Shown: piece by piece, positions 17,427 to 26,067 of the stretch | Position numbering within the stretch: position 1 is the stretch's first letter | Layout: each line of letters opens with the position of its first letter | NCBI RefSeq assembly: GCF_025506335.1 | Contig: NZ_JANZYO010000006.1 | Span: 102,349 to 166,348 of the forward strand | Reading direction: 5' to 3' | Length of the DNA: 64,000 bases | DNA from: Mumia quercus | GTDB taxonomy: Bacteria; Actinomycetota; Actinomycetes; Propionibacteriales; Nocardioidaceae | Program-made: the position numbers and the translations under genes | The notes under the pieces: generated by a model | Seen by the model: only the letters and a program-made list of their open reading frames with translations | The model's database searches: none | Told to the model about the DNA's origin: nothing

Positions 17427-18478
17427 GCGGCTCTACCGCGCAGGCGGTCGAGGAGCTCCGGGTCCAGGCAAGGTCGTGCGAGAAGCTCGGCTCACCGATG
17501 TACGCCGAGCTGATCAGGGCGCTGGCCGACGACCTCGAGGGAGGTGGGCCGACGCGAGATCTGCTCGGAGGGCTCGCCGAGGACGATGCCGACCGGCCCA
17601 CGCTGTTCGTGCTGCGGCTGGTGGGCGGCCTGCACCGGCTCGTGCTGGACGGGAAGACGCCCGCGCTGGCCGCGTCGTACCCGAGCGTCGGCGGCGCCTG
17701 GGACCGCGAAGCCGCATGGCCGCACGTCCTGGAGGCGCTCGCCGTGCACCGTGACGCGCTGCGCGCGGCCCTCGCGCAGGCGCCGCAGACCAACGAGATC
17801 GGCCGCTCGGCCGCGCTCGCGGGCGGGGTGCTGCGGGTCGCCGACCGGTTCGCGCTGCCCGTCCGGCTGGTGGAGATCGGCGCGAGCGCCGGCCTGAACC
17901 TGCGCTTCGACCACTTCCGCTTCGGGTCGCCGTCAGGGTGGTGGGGGCCGGCGGACTCGGGAGTCTCGCTGCCCGGTGCCTGGGAGGGGCTCTCGCCGCC
18001 GGTGGACGCCCCGCTCGAGGTCGTCGAGCGCCTCGGTTACGACCTCGCGCCCTTGGACGTCACGCGGGACGAGGACCGGCGGCTCCTCGAGGCGTACTGC
18101 TGGCCGGACCAGCCGGAGCGTCTCGCGCGCCTGCGCGCGGCGAGCGCGATCGCGCGGGAGGTCCCGGCGCGGCTCGAGCGACGCAGCGCCGGGGACGCTC
18201 TCGACGACCTCACGCTGGTCGACGGCACGGCCACGGTCGTCTGGCACTCGGTCATGTGGCCGTACCTCGACGACGACGAGCAGCGACGTGTGCTCGAGAG
18301 GCTCGACGCGCTCGGCGCGACCGCCGGGGTCGACCGGGTGCTCGCGCACGTCCGCCTCGAACCCGCCGACGCGTACGACGGCGGCTACCCGGTGACGCTG
18401 ACGACCTGGCCCTTCGGCGAGGCGACGGTGATCGGGACGGCCCCGGCCCACGGCCTCCCTGTGACGTGGACCGCGTGA
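17423..18478 (+). CDS. DUF2332 family protein
   Basis: This 351-residue protein belongs to DUF2332, an uncharacterised actinobacterial family. Conserved stretches are FVLRLVGGLHRLVLDG, LVEIGASAGLNLRFDHF and VVWHSVMWPYLDDDE. The EIGASAGLNL segment resembles the SAM-binding glycine loop of Rossmann methyltransferases, so a methyltransferase-like activity is possible but unproven. It is coupled to the stress protein by a GTGA overlap and followed after 10 bp by a histidine phosphatase. Confidence 0.8.
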   Translation: MSGSTAQAVEELRVQARSCEKLGSPMYAELIRALADDLEGGGPTRDLLGGLAEDDADRPTLFVLRLVGGLHRLVLDGKTPALAASYPSVGGAWDREAAWPHVLEALAVHRDALRAALAQAPQTNEIGRSAALAGGVLRVADRFALPVRLVEIGASAGLNLRFDHFRFGSPSGWWGPADSGVSLPGAWEGLSPPVDAPLEVVERLGYDLAPLDVTRDEDRRLLEAYCWPDQPERLARLRAASAIAREVPARLERRSAGDALDDLTLVDGTATVVWHSVMWPYLDDDEQRRVLERLDALGATAGVDRVLAHVRLEPADAYDGGYPVTLTTWPFGEATVIGTAPAHGLPVTWTA

Positions 18479-18488
18479 GGGTAGGGCG

Positions 18489-19058
18489 ATGACCGCGCAG
18501 CTCTGGATGGTGCGCCACGGCCCCACCGAGTGGGCGCGCAACGGCCGACACACCAGCCGAACCGACCTGCCGCTGCTGCCTGACGGGGAGGAGCGCGCTC
18601 GCGCCCTCGCGGACCGGTTGGCCGGCACCGCGTTCGCGCTGGTCCTCACGAGCCCTCGCCTGCGCGCGCGGCGTACGGCCGAGCTGGCGGGCTTCGCCGA
18701 CGCCGAGGTGGTCCCCGATCTGCAGGAGTGGGACTACGGGACGTACGAGGGCCTGACGACCCCCGAGATCCGTGAGCTCGTCCCGGGCTGGTCGGTCTGG
18801 ACGCACGGCGCGGTCGCGGCGGACGGTGAGTCGGCGGAGGAGGTCGCGGCGCGGCTCGACCGCGTCGTCGCCCGCGTGCGGGAGACGGACGGGCGTGTGC
18901 TGGTGTTCGGTCACGGGCACGCGCTGCGTGCGCTGGCCGCACGGTTCCTCGGTGAGCCGGTCGCGTTCGGGTCGCGGCTCGCGCTCGACACCGCGACGCT
19001 GTCGGTGCTCGGTTACGAGCACGGGGTCGACCCGGTGATCGAGCGGTGGAACGCATGA
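18489..19058 (+). CDS. Histidine phosphatase (phosphoglycerate mutase-like)
   Basis: This 189-residue enzyme carries the phospho-acceptor motif MVRHGPTEW at the N-terminus. It also has the second basic cluster LTSPRLRARRTAEL and the C-terminal HGHALRALAARFL, which together make the two-histidine, two-arginine pocket. The size fits phosphatases of the cobC/gpmB type. The substrate is unknown. It lies in a run of closely spaced genes from the stress protein to the antiporter. Confidence 0.85.
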   Translation: MTAQLWMVRHGPTEWARNGRHTSRTDLPLLPDGEERARALADRLAGTAFALVLTSPRLRARRTAELAGFADAEVVPDLQEWDYGTYEGLTTPEIRELVPGWSVWTHGAVAADGESAEEVAARLDRVVARVRETDGRVLVFGHGHALRALAARFLGEPVAFGSRLALDTATLSVLGYEHGVDPVIERWNA

Positions 19059-19073
19059 GCGCGAGGGGGACGC

Positions 19074-20252
19074 GTGGAGTCGTTGTTCTGGATCATGCTG
19101 GTGGCGGCGTGTGCCCCGGTGGTCGCGGCCACGGTGCCACGCAGGCTCGTGCCGGAGGTGGTCCTGCTGCTGGCCGGCGGCATGCTGGTGGGTCCGTACG
19201 GGCTGGAGCTCGCGCGGGTCGACGCGCCGATCGACCTGCTGCACGACCTCGGGCTCGGCATGCTCTTCCTCCTGGCCGGGTACGAGATCGAGGTCGCGGA
19301 GCTTCGGGGGAGGGGCGGCCGTCGCGCGCTGGTCACGTGGCTGGTCTGCCTCGGCCTGGCCTTCGTCACGGTGGGGGCGCTCGCCACCACCGATGACCGT
19401 CACGCCGAGATCGCGGTCGCGATCGCGCTCACGTCGACCGCCCTCGGGACGCTGTTGCCCATCCTCAAGGACCTCCACCTGATGGGGACGCCGTTCGGTC
19501 GGACCGTGGTCAACCACGGGACCTTCGGCGAGCTGGGACCGGTCCTGGCGATGGCGATCCTGCTCGGGGTCAACAGCCCCGAGCGCTCGCTCGGCGCGCT
19601 GGCGCTCTTCGCCGGTGCCGCGATCGCCGTCGCCGCGGTGCCGGTGAGGCTGATGCCGCACACGCGGATCGTGCCCGGCCTGGTCCGTGCCGGGGCCGAG
19701 ACGACGGCCCAGACGACCGTCCGGTTCACCGTGCTCCTGCTCGTCGCGCTGAGCGCGATCGCGATCGTGTTCTCCCTCGACACCATCCTGGGCGCGTTCG
19801 CGGCGGGGTTCATCCTGAGGCGCGTGCTCCCCGGCGGTGACGAGCGCCTTGAGACCAAGCTGGACGGACTCGCGTTCGGCTTCCTGATCCCCGTGTTCTT
19901 CGTGACCTCCGGGACGGCGATCAACCCCAGGGCGATCGCCGACGCACCGGTGACGTTGGTGGTCTTCGTGCTCGCGATCCTGGTCGTACGAGGCGGTCCG
20001 GTCCTGGTCGCGACGCTGCGCCAGCGCGAACCGGACGGGACGCGCAGCTTCGACGGGCGCGACTCGTTGCGTGTCGCGCTCTGGGCCTCGACCGGTCTGC
20101 CGTTGATCGTGGCCGTCACCTCGGTCGCCGTCGACGCCGGGGAGATGTCCGCGGAGACCGCCTCCGTCCTGGTGGCCGGGGGTGCGTTCACCGTGCTGCT
20201 GCTGCCGATGGCGGCGACGCTGCTGGCCCGGCCGGAAGTGACCCGCCAGTAG
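19074..20252 (+). CDS. Monovalent cation:proton antiporter (CPA2/KefB-like)
   Basis: This 392-residue protein has 11-12 predicted membrane helices spread over its whole length, with no cytosolic RCK domain. It begins at GTG 19074 right after a purine-rich site. Hallmarks are PEVVLLLAGGMLVGP in the first helices, LGTLLPILKDL, and the FAAGFILRRVLPG and PVFFVTSGTAIN segments of Na+/H+ exchangers. It would exchange protons for Na+ or K+ in the cytoplasmic membrane. It ends the gene run that starts at 16.9 kb. Confidence 0.85.
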   Translation: MESLFWIMLVAACAPVVAATVPRRLVPEVVLLLAGGMLVGPYGLELARVDAPIDLLHDLGLGMLFLLAGYEIEVAELRGRGGRRALVTWLVCLGLAFVTVGALATTDDRHAEIAVAIALTSTALGTLLPILKDLHLMGTPFGRTVVNHGTFGELGPVLAMAILLGVNSPERSLGALALFAGAAIAVAAVPVRLMPHTRIVPGLVRAGAETTAQTTVRFTVLLLVALSAIAIVFSLDTILGAFAAGFILRRVLPGGDERLETKLDGLAFGFLIPVFFVTSGTAINPRAIADAPVTLVVFVLAILVVRGGPVLVATLRQREPDGTRSFDGRDSLRVALWASTGLPLIVAVTSVAVDAGEMSAETASVLVAGGAFTVLLLPMAATLLARPEVTRQ

Positions 20253-20317
20253 GTTCGCGTGCCGGATCGGCCATGATGACAGGCGCACCGCCGGTTTCAT
20301 CGACGTGAGGAGTCCCC

Positions 20318-20851
20318 ATGCAGTTCGGCCGCAGCTACGAGGAGTTCGAGGTCGGCGCGACCTACAAGCACTGGCCCGGGAAGACGGTCACCGAGTACGA
20401 CGACCACCTGTTCAGCCTGCTCACGATGAACCACCACCCGCTCCACATGGACGTCAATTACGCCGAGAAGACCACCCAGTTCGGCAAGAACGTCGTCGTC
20501 GGCAACTACATCTACTCGCTGCTTCTCGGGATGAGCGTCCCGGACATCTCCGGCAAGGCGATCGCCAACCTCGAGATCGAGTCGCTGCGCCACGTCGCCC
20601 CCACGTTCCACGGCGACACCATCTACGGCGAGACGACCGTGCTCGACAAGTGGGAGAGCAAGAGCAAGGACGACCGAGGCGTCGTCTACGTCGAGACGAT
20701 CGGCTACAACCAGGACGGCAAGGTCGTCTGCATCTTCCGTCGCAAGGTCATGGTCCCGAAGAACAACTACCTCGAGGACCGCGGTGGCGAGCAGCCCGGC
20801 CGTCCCGTCCCGCAGCCCGACAAGAACTGGCCGGGGCCCGACGCCGAGTGA
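20318..20851 (+). CDS. MaoC-like hotdog dehydratase (enoyl-/itaconyl-CoA hydratase type)
   Basis: This 177-residue single-hotdog protein probably hydrates an unsaturated CoA ester. The region LLTMNHHPLHMDVNYAEKT replaces the usual catalytic GDxNPLH pattern. Such Asn/His variants are seen in mesaconyl/itaconyl-CoA hydratase-like proteins. GAGGAG precedes the ATG. The likely partners are the CitE-type lyase and acyl-CoA dehydrogenase 10 kb away, since these three families act together in C5 acid or leucine catabolism. The connection is inference; it is not in the same operon. Confidence 0.82.
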   Translation: MQFGRSYEEFEVGATYKHWPGKTVTEYDDHLFSLLTMNHHPLHMDVNYAEKTTQFGKNVVVGNYIYSLLLGMSVPDISGKAIANLEIESLRHVAPTFHGDTIYGETTVLDKWESKSKDDRGVVYVETIGYNQDGKVVCIFRRKVMVPKNNYLEDRGGEQPGRPVPQPDKNWPGPDAE

Positions 20852-20897
20852 TGTACGTCACGCAATAATCGCTTTCCTGAAACATTTGCGTTTGGGT

Positions 20898-20903
20898 TAG
20901 CAT
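20898..20903 (+). promoter_or_regulatory. -10 hexamer of leaderless marR-exporter operon
   Basis: TAGCAT is followed by 6 nt and the GTG at 20910. This 58-bp gap is AT-rich for the window and probably also holds the MarR operator, although I see no clean palindrome. Confidence 0.55.
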
Positions 20904-20909
20904 TTTCGG

Positions 20910-21374
20910 GTGACGACACCCGAAGCTCTCGCCGGCCACCTGGAGGAGTTCTTCCTCCAGGTGGCCGCGTGCTGCGAGGAGGAGGGGATCGACGCGTTCC
21001 GCGCGGCCGACCTGTCCGCCACGCAGGCGCGCACGCTGCTCGCCGTGGCCGGCAGGCCGGAGGACACCCAGATCACCGACGTCGCCCGGGCGCTCGAGAT
21101 CTCGGTGGCCGCCGCCGGACGGGCCGTCGACCAGCTGGTCGGGCTCGGTCTGATCCGTCGGCAGGAGTGCGTCAAGGACCGTCGCGCCCGCGTCGTCACG
21201 CTCACCGACGAGGGTCGAGACCTCGTCGGACGCCAGCTGAAGACCAAGCGGGCGGCCCTCCAAGAAATCGTTCGCGATATGTCGCAACCGACACGTAACC
21301 TTCTTGATCGCGCGCTACGAGCCGCCCTCGCCGAACGCCAACCCACACCCCCGGGTAAGGACACTTCTTCATGA
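20910..21374 (+). CDS. MarR-family transcriptional regulator
   Basis: This 154-residue winged-helix regulator has a recognition region around residues 50-90 (ITDVARALEISVAAAGRAVDQL) and the wing VKDRRARVVTLTDEG. It overlaps the exporter start by ATGA, so it almost certainly controls its own operon and the drug exporter in response to a small ligand. Confidence 0.88.
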   Translation: MTTPEALAGHLEEFFLQVAACCEEEGIDAFRAADLSATQARTLLAVAGRPEDTQITDVARALEISVAAAGRAVDQLVGLGLIRRQECVKDRRARVVTLTDEGRDLVGRQLKTKRAALQEIVRDMSQPTRNLLDRALRAALAERQPTPPGKDTSS

Positions 21375-22981
21375 GTCAAGACACCCAGACGCCGTCCGGC
21401 GCTTCTGGTCCCCAGAGCACGCCGACAGGCGACAACGACAAGCTGGACGCCGCTGTCCTGAAGGTCGCCGGCGTCGTCGTGCTCGGCGCCATCATGTCGA
21501 TCCTCGACATCACGGTCGTGAGCGTCGCGCTCCCGACATTCCAAAACGAGTTCAACGCCTCGTACGCCGAGGTCGCGTGGACGATGACCGCCTACACGCT
21601 CGCCCTGGCGACCGTCATCCCACTGACAGGGTGGGCTGCCGACCGCTTCGGCACCAAGCGTCTCTACATGACCGCTCTCGCGCTGTTCACTGCCGGCTCG
21701 GTGCTGTGCAGCGTCGCCGGCGGCATCACTGAGCTCGTCGTCTTCCGTGTGATCCAGGGCCTCGGCGGCGGCATGCTGATGCCGCTGGGCATGACGATCA
21801 TGACCCGCGCCGCCGGTCCGCACCGGATTGGCCGCGTCATGGCCGTCCTCGGCATCCCGATGCTGCTAGGCCCGATCGCCGGCCCGATCCTCGGTGGCTG
21901 GCTCATCGAGAGCTTCACGTGGCACTGGATCTTCCTCATCAACCTGCCGATCGGCATCGCCGCGCTCGTCTACGCGTGGCGCGTGCTTCCCAAGGACTCC
22001 CCGGAGCCTTCGGAGTCCTTCGACTGGACCGGCATGATCCTGCTGTCGCCTGGTCTCGCGCTGTTCCTCTACGGCGTCTCGTCGATCCCGGAGGAGGGGA
22101 CGATCTGGGCGACGAAGGTGCTCGTGACCGCAGCGGTCGGCACGGTCCTCATCGTGGCCTTCGTGTTCCACGCCTTCCGGCCCGAGCACCCGCTGGTCGA
22201 CCTGCGCCTGTTCAAGCACCGCACCCTCACGGTCGCCGTGATCACGATGGCGTTCTTCGCGATCGCGTTCTTCGGTGCAAGCATCCTCTTCGCGGCCTAC
22301 TTCCTCCAGGTGCGCGGAGAGACGACTCTCATGGCCGGCGTGCTGCTGGCTCCGCAGGGCATCGGCGCGATGCTCACGATGCCGATCGGCGGTGCGCTGA
22401 CCGACCGGATCGGGCCCGGCAAGGTCGTCCTCGGCGGTCTCACCCTGACGGCTCTCGGGATGGCGGGCTTCACGCAGGTCGGGGCGGACACGTCGTACCC
22501 GTTCCTGCTGACGGCGCTGTTCGTCATGGGCCTCGGCATGGGCTTGACGATGATGCCGACGATGACGGCCGCGCTCGGGACGCTGACCGACCACACGATC
22601 GCCCGCGGCTCGACGTTGATGAACATCATCCAGCAGGTGGCCGCGTCCATCGGCACCGCGGTGTTCTCGGTGGTTCTGACGAACCAGCTCAAGGGCGGGA
22701 CGACGCTCGCCGACGCGACCGGTGCCCCGGTCACCGACGAGACCGACATCCCCCTCGCAGGTCTGGCGATCGAGTCCTGGAACGATGCGTCGATCCTCGA
22801 CCTGGTCCCCGCGAACCTGATCCGGCAAGGCTTCGTCGAGGCCGCGGACGCCTTCGGTGTCGCGTTCGTCCTGGCGACGGTCCTGATCGCCCTGACGCTG
22901 ATCCCCGCGTTCTTCCTGCCGCGCAAGCGGATCGAGCGTGAGGGCGAGGACGCGACGCAGGCGCCGGTGGTCATGCACTGA
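21371..22981 (+). CDS. DHA2-family (EmrB/QacA) MFS drug exporter
   Basis: This 536-residue protein has 14 predicted membrane helices. Visible motifs are motif D1 (SILDITVVSVALP), motif A (GWAADRFGTKRLYM) and motif C-like GPIAGPILGGWL. It is a proton-driven multidrug exporter by family. It is translationally coupled to the MarR regulator. A strong hairpin lies 23 bp after the stop. Confidence 0.9.
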   Translation: MSQDTQTPSGASGPQSTPTGDNDKLDAAVLKVAGVVVLGAIMSILDITVVSVALPTFQNEFNASYAEVAWTMTAYTLALATVIPLTGWAADRFGTKRLYMTALALFTAGSVLCSVAGGITELVVFRVIQGLGGGMLMPLGMTIMTRAAGPHRIGRVMAVLGIPMLLGPIAGPILGGWLIESFTWHWIFLINLPIGIAALVYAWRVLPKDSPEPSESFDWTGMILLSPGLALFLYGVSSIPEEGTIWATKVLVTAAVGTVLIVAFVFHAFRPEHPLVDLRLFKHRTLTVAVITMAFFAIAFFGASILFAAYFLQVRGETTLMAGVLLAPQGIGAMLTMPIGGALTDRIGPGKVVLGGLTLTALGMAGFTQVGADTSYPFLLTALFVMGLGMGLTMMPTMTAALGTLTDHTIARGSTLMNIIQQVAASIGTAVFSVVLTNQLKGGTTLADATGAPVTDETDIPLAGLAIESWNDASILDLVPANLIRQGFVEAADAFGVAFVLATVLIALTLIPAFFLPRKRIEREGEDATQAPVVMH

Positions 22982-23003
22982 CCTCGGCAAGATCCGCACG
23001 CCA

Positions 23004-23057
23004 CGGTGGTGGGTCTGTGTCACCGGACGGGGGTCGGTGACCACGGAACCACCACCG
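23004..23057 (+). terminator. Terminator after the MFS exporter
   Basis: A long imperfect hairpin starts and ends with CGGTGGTGG and its complement, and is capped by a CGGTGA-type inner stem. It sits between the exporter and the PHP gene. Confidence 0.65.
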
Positions 23058-23089
23058 TCGGCGTGTCTGCTGGCAGTCGCCGCCGCCGG

Positions 23090-23095
23090 TAGCCT
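23090..23095 (+). promoter_or_regulatory. -10 hexamer of leaderless PHP gene
   Basis: TAGCCT is followed by 6 nt and the GTG at 23102. Confidence 0.5.
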
Positions 23096-23101
23096 GGCGG
23101 C

Positions 23102-23944
23102 GTGCTCATCGACCTCCATACCCACTCGCGCCGGTCCGACGGCACCGACAGTCCGACCGAGCTGGTCGAGAACGCCGCGCGCGCAGGCCTCGACGTCGTG
23201 GCGCTGACCGACCACGACGCGATGACGGGGTGGGACGAGGCGCAGGTCGCCGCCGACCGGGTCGGCATCACGCTGGTCAAGGGCCTGGAGATCTCCTGCC
23301 GCTACGGCCACCGGGGCGTCCATCTCCTCGGGTACGAGCCCGACCCGACCGACGCGGCGCTCCTCTCCGAGCTCGAGCGAGTGCTGCGCGGGCGTCAGGA
23401 CCGCCTCCCCAAGACGCTGGCCAGGCTCAACGACCTCGGCATCGCGATCACGGAGGCCGACGTGCTGGCCGTCTCGGGTGAGGCAGCCGCGACCGGTCGC
23501 CCGCACGTCGCAGACGCTCTCGTGGTCGCCGGTGTCGTCGCCAGCCGCGACGAGGCCTTCGAGCGGTTCCTGATGCCGGGCCGCCCCGCGTACGTCGACC
23601 GGTACGCCGCCGACCTCGAGCACATGATCCGGCTCGTGGTCGCCGCCGGCGGGCGCGCCGTCCTCGCGCACCCCTGGACGCGGCAGAGCCGCAAGGTGCT
23701 CACCGCGGAGGTGATCGGCGAGCTGGCCGAGGTCGGTCTCGTCGGGTTGGAGGTCGACCACAATGACCACGATGCCGACACGCGCGCGGCCCTGCGCGCG
23801 ATCGCGAGCGACCTGGACCTTGTCATCACCGGCTCCAGCGACTACCACGGGACAGGCAAGGTCGGGTACGACCTCGGGGTTAACACGACAGCGCCCGACC
23901 AGGCGGCCCGGCTGCTCCGCGACCGCGTCGACCTCCTCCGCTGA
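23102..23944 (+). CDS. PHP-domain phosphoesterase
   Basis: This 280-residue protein has the four PHP metal-binding motifs: LIDLHTHSRRSDG, LTDHDAMTGW, the RAVLAHPW segment and the SSDYHGTGK end. By family it resembles YciV/RNase AM nucleoside 3',5'-bisphosphate phosphatases that degrade pAp or short RNA 5' ends. Length is right for this group. A role in pAp turnover would fit the sulfotransferase at 26 kb, but that is speculation. Confidence 0.86.
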   Translation: MLIDLHTHSRRSDGTDSPTELVENAARAGLDVVALTDHDAMTGWDEAQVAADRVGITLVKGLEISCRYGHRGVHLLGYEPDPTDAALLSELERVLRGRQDRLPKTLARLNDLGIAITEADVLAVSGEAAATGRPHVADALVVAGVVASRDEAFERFLMPGRPAYVDRYAADLEHMIRLVVAAGGRAVLAHPWTRQSRKVLTAEVIGELAEVGLVGLEVDHNDHDADTRAALRAIASDLDLVITGSSDYHGTGKVGYDLGVNTTAPDQAARLLRDRVDLLR

Positions 23945-24013
23945 CCCGAGGTTCGCCCTGTCGGCGCCGCCGCGCGCGTGAGCGAAACCCGCGACCGATC
24001 TGGAGTGGGTCAG

Positions 24014-24019
24014 TAGACT
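24014..24019 (+). promoter_or_regulatory. -10 hexamer of leaderless propeller-protein transcript
   Basis: TAGACT is followed by 6 nt and the GTG at 24026. Confidence 0.55.
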
Positions 24020-24025
24020 TTTAGG

Positions 24026-24931
24026 GTGAGCATCACTGCCGAACCCACCCTGCCCCGCTTCGACGGCGCCGACGTCGTGGTGCCCGCGCCTGCCCCTGGC
24101 CCGGGCAACTGGGCCGGAGCGCCCTCCGCCCTCTACGCCGACGGCGCGTTCTGGCTCGCCTACCGGGTCCGCCGGCCGCTCGACGCGGGCCGCGGCGTCA
24201 GTGTCGTCGTGGCGCGCTCGGAGGACGGCCTGCGGTTCGAAGAGGTCGCGGAGATCCACCGCGAGGAGTTCGGGGCCGAGTCCTTCGAGCGGCCCGCGCT
24301 CGTCCACCTGGGTGAGGCGGGCTGGCGGATCTACCTGAGCTGCGCGACTCCCGGCTCGAAGCACTGGTGGATCGAGGCGGTGGACGCCCCCTCCGTACGT
24401 GACCTCCCGCGCGGCCGGCGTACGGTCGTGCTCCCGGGAGACGACACGGTGGGGGTCAAGGACCCCGTCGTGCTGCGCGACGGTGACGGCTGGCACATGT
24501 GGGTGTGCTGCCACCCGCTCGACGTCGGCGGCGCCGAGGACCGGATGACCACCCGCTACATGACGAGCGCCGACGGACTCTCGTGGGAGGACCGCGGCGT
24601 CGTGCTCGCCCCCACCACCGGCTCGTGGGACGCGCGCGGGGCTCGCGTGACAGCCGTGCTCGACCGCGAGCCGCTGACGGTGCTGTACGACGGCCGGGCC
24701 GACGCGGCGTCGAACTGGTTCGAGCAGACCGGCCTCGCGCGCGCGTACGGCGCGGACGGCGAGCTCGCCCCAGTGGGCGACGCGCCGGTCGCCCACTCGA
24801 CCGCCTCGGACGGGGCACTGCGGTACGTGTCCGTGGTGCCGTTGCCCGACGGCACGGTCCGGTTCTACTTCGAGGCGGCACGCCCCGATGGCGCCCACGA
24901 CCTCATGACGTCGTTGGCGCCGGTCGACTGA
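24026..24931 (+). CDS. GH43/GH32-like five-bladed propeller protein
   Basis: This 301-residue cytosolic protein has repeated beta-propeller blade patterns: [53 protein letters not shown] and [13 protein letters not shown]. The architecture is that of glycoside hydrolase family 43 or a related phosphorylase. There is no signal peptide, so an extracellular polysaccharidase is unlikely. The catalytic acids cannot be assigned from sequence alone. Confidence 0.7.
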   Translation: MSITAEPTLPRFDGADVVVPAPAPGPGNWAGAPSALYADGAFWLAYRVRRPLDAGRGVSVVVARSEDGLRFEEVAEIHREEFGAESFERPALVHLGEAGWRIYLSCATPGSKHWWIEAVDAPSVRDLPRGRRTVVLPGDDTVGVKDPVVLRDGDGWHMWVCCHPLDVGGAEDRMTTRYMTSADGLSWEDRGVVLAPTTGSWDARGARVTAVLDREPLTVLYDGRADAASNWFEQTGLARAYGADGELAPVGDAPVAHSTASDGALRYVSVVPLPDGTVRFYFEAARPDGAHDLMTSLAPVD

Positions 24932-24943
24932 CCGGGCCTGCGC

Positions 24944-25726
24944 TCAGCCCCTCGCCTCGCGCGGCAGGGTGAGGATCTCGACGCCGTCCTCGGTGACGGC
25001 GACCGTGTGCTCGCTGTGCGCGGTGAGGCATCCTGTCGCGCTGCGCAGGGTCCAGCCGTCGTCGGCGGTCACGAGATCGGCGGTGTCGGCCATCACCCAC
25101 GGCTCCAGCGCGAGCAGCAGCCCGGGCCGAAGGCGGTAGCCGCGACCGGGTCGTCCCGTGTTCGGGACATGCGGGTCCTGGTGCATCGTCGACCCGACGC
25201 CGTGCCCGCCGAAGTCGGTGTTGATGGGGTATCCGGCCTCGGTGAGGACCGACCCGATGGCGTGGGAGAGGTCGCCGATCCGCGCCCCCGGACGTACGGC
25301 GGCGATGCCGGCGCTCAGGGCCCGCTCGGTCGCCGCGATCATCTCGGCGCTGCCCGGCGGCGTCTTCTCGCCGACCACGAAGCTGATCGCGGAGTCGGCC
25401 ACGAGGCCGTCGAGCGAGACGGCCAGGTCGAGGCTGAGCAGGTCGCCGTCCGCGAGGACGTAGTCGTGGGGGCGGCCGTGGAGGACGGCGTCGTTGACCG
25501 AGGTGCAGATGTAGTGGCCGAACGGGCCGCGGCCGAAGGACGGCGCGTAGTCCACGTAGCAGGACGTGCCGCCCGCCGCCGTGATCATCTCCTTGGTCCA
25601 GCGGTCGATGTCGAGGAGGTTGACGCCCACCCCGCTCCGACTCCTCATGGCCTGCAGGATGTCGGCGACCAACGCCCCTGCCGCCCGTGCGCGTGGCAGG
25701 TCGGTGGGCTGCAGGATCTCGATCAT
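24944..25726 (-). CDS. map: Type I methionine aminopeptidase
   Basis: This 260-residue pita-bread-fold enzyme removes N-terminal Met from nascent proteins. The metal ligands are visible in LLSLDLAVSLDGLVADSA (two Asp), GGHGVG (His), LALEPW (Glu) and HSEHTVAV (Glu), with HYICTSVNDAVLHG as the substrate region. The ATG at 25726 is chosen because GGAGAGG is 6 nt upstream; a TTG at 25747 is in frame but lacks a site. It is probably an accessory Map, because it is not in the ribosomal operon. Confidence 0.9.
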   Translation of the reverse strand: MIEILQPTDLPRARAAGALVADILQAMRSRSGVGVNLLDIDRWTKEMITAAGGTSCYVDYAPSFGRGPFGHYICTSVNDAVLHGRPHDYVLADGDLLSLDLAVSLDGLVADSAISFVVGEKTPPGSAEMIAATERALSAGIAAVRPGARIGDLSHAIGSVLTEAGYPINTDFGGHGVGSTMHQDPHVPNTGRPGRGYRLRPGLLLALEPWVMADTADLVTADDGWTLRSATGCLTAHSEHTVAVTEDGVEILTLPREARG

Positions 25727-25750
25727 GGGGTGCCTCTCCGTGGCCAATAA

Positions 25751-25773
25751 CTATCCCGGGCATGCTAACCCGG
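25751..25773. promoter_or_regulatory. Direct repeats between map and the XRE regulator
   Basis: CTATCCCGG (25751-25759) and CTAACCCGG (25765-25773) repeat with a 14-bp period in the 62-bp divergent gap. They may be a binding site for the adjacent small regulator. Confidence 0.3.
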
Positions 25774-25776
25774 TAC

Positions 25777-25782
25777 TAGGAT
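25777..25782 (+). promoter_or_regulatory. -10 hexamer of leaderless XRE gene
   Basis: TAGGAT is followed by 6 nt and the ATG at 25789. Confidence 0.5.
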
Positions 25783-25788
25783 CACCTC

Positions 25789-26067
25789 ATGGTCCGGTTG
25801 CCGCTCACTCCCGCCGAGGTCGAGCGCGGGAAGCGTCTCGGCGCCCTCCTGCGCCGGGCACGGGGGTCGCGCGCGTTGCTGGAGACGGCGCTCGATGCGC
25901 GGGTGTCGCCCGAGACGCTCCGCAAGATCGAGTCCGGCCGCGTCGCCACGCCGGCGTTCTCGACCGTTGCGGCGATCGCGGAGGTGCTCGGGTTGTCGCT
26001 CGACGTGGTGTGGGCCGAGATCAGCGAGCCGGACCGCAGCCGTACGGCGCAGCGGCTGACGTCCTAG
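25789..26067 (+). CDS. Small XRE-family DNA-binding protein
   Basis: This 92-residue protein is a helix-turn-helix domain with little else. The HTH core is at about residues 30-60 (TALDARVSPETLRKIESGR). The short C-terminal tail is probably a dimerisation helix. It is divergent from map, and its stop TAG overlaps the stop of the convergent sulfotransferase within one CTAG. Confidence 0.8.
   Translation: MVRLPLTPAEVERGKRLGALLRRARGSRALLETALDARVSPETLRKIESGRVATPAFSTVAAIAEVLGLSLDVVWAEISEPDRSRTAQRLTS

Noticed and set aside
18252-20300. A 682-codon minus-strand frame opposite the antiporter
   Set aside because: Its composition is a reverse-complement shadow (Arg, His, Gln-rich) with no start signal; the plus-strand antiporter has clear membrane motifs.
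21866-24898. A 1010-codon open frame on the minus strand
   Set aside because: It is antisense to the MFS exporter, PHP and propeller genes, rich in Arg/His/Gly, and has no recognisable domain. Long antisense frames are expected at this GC content.
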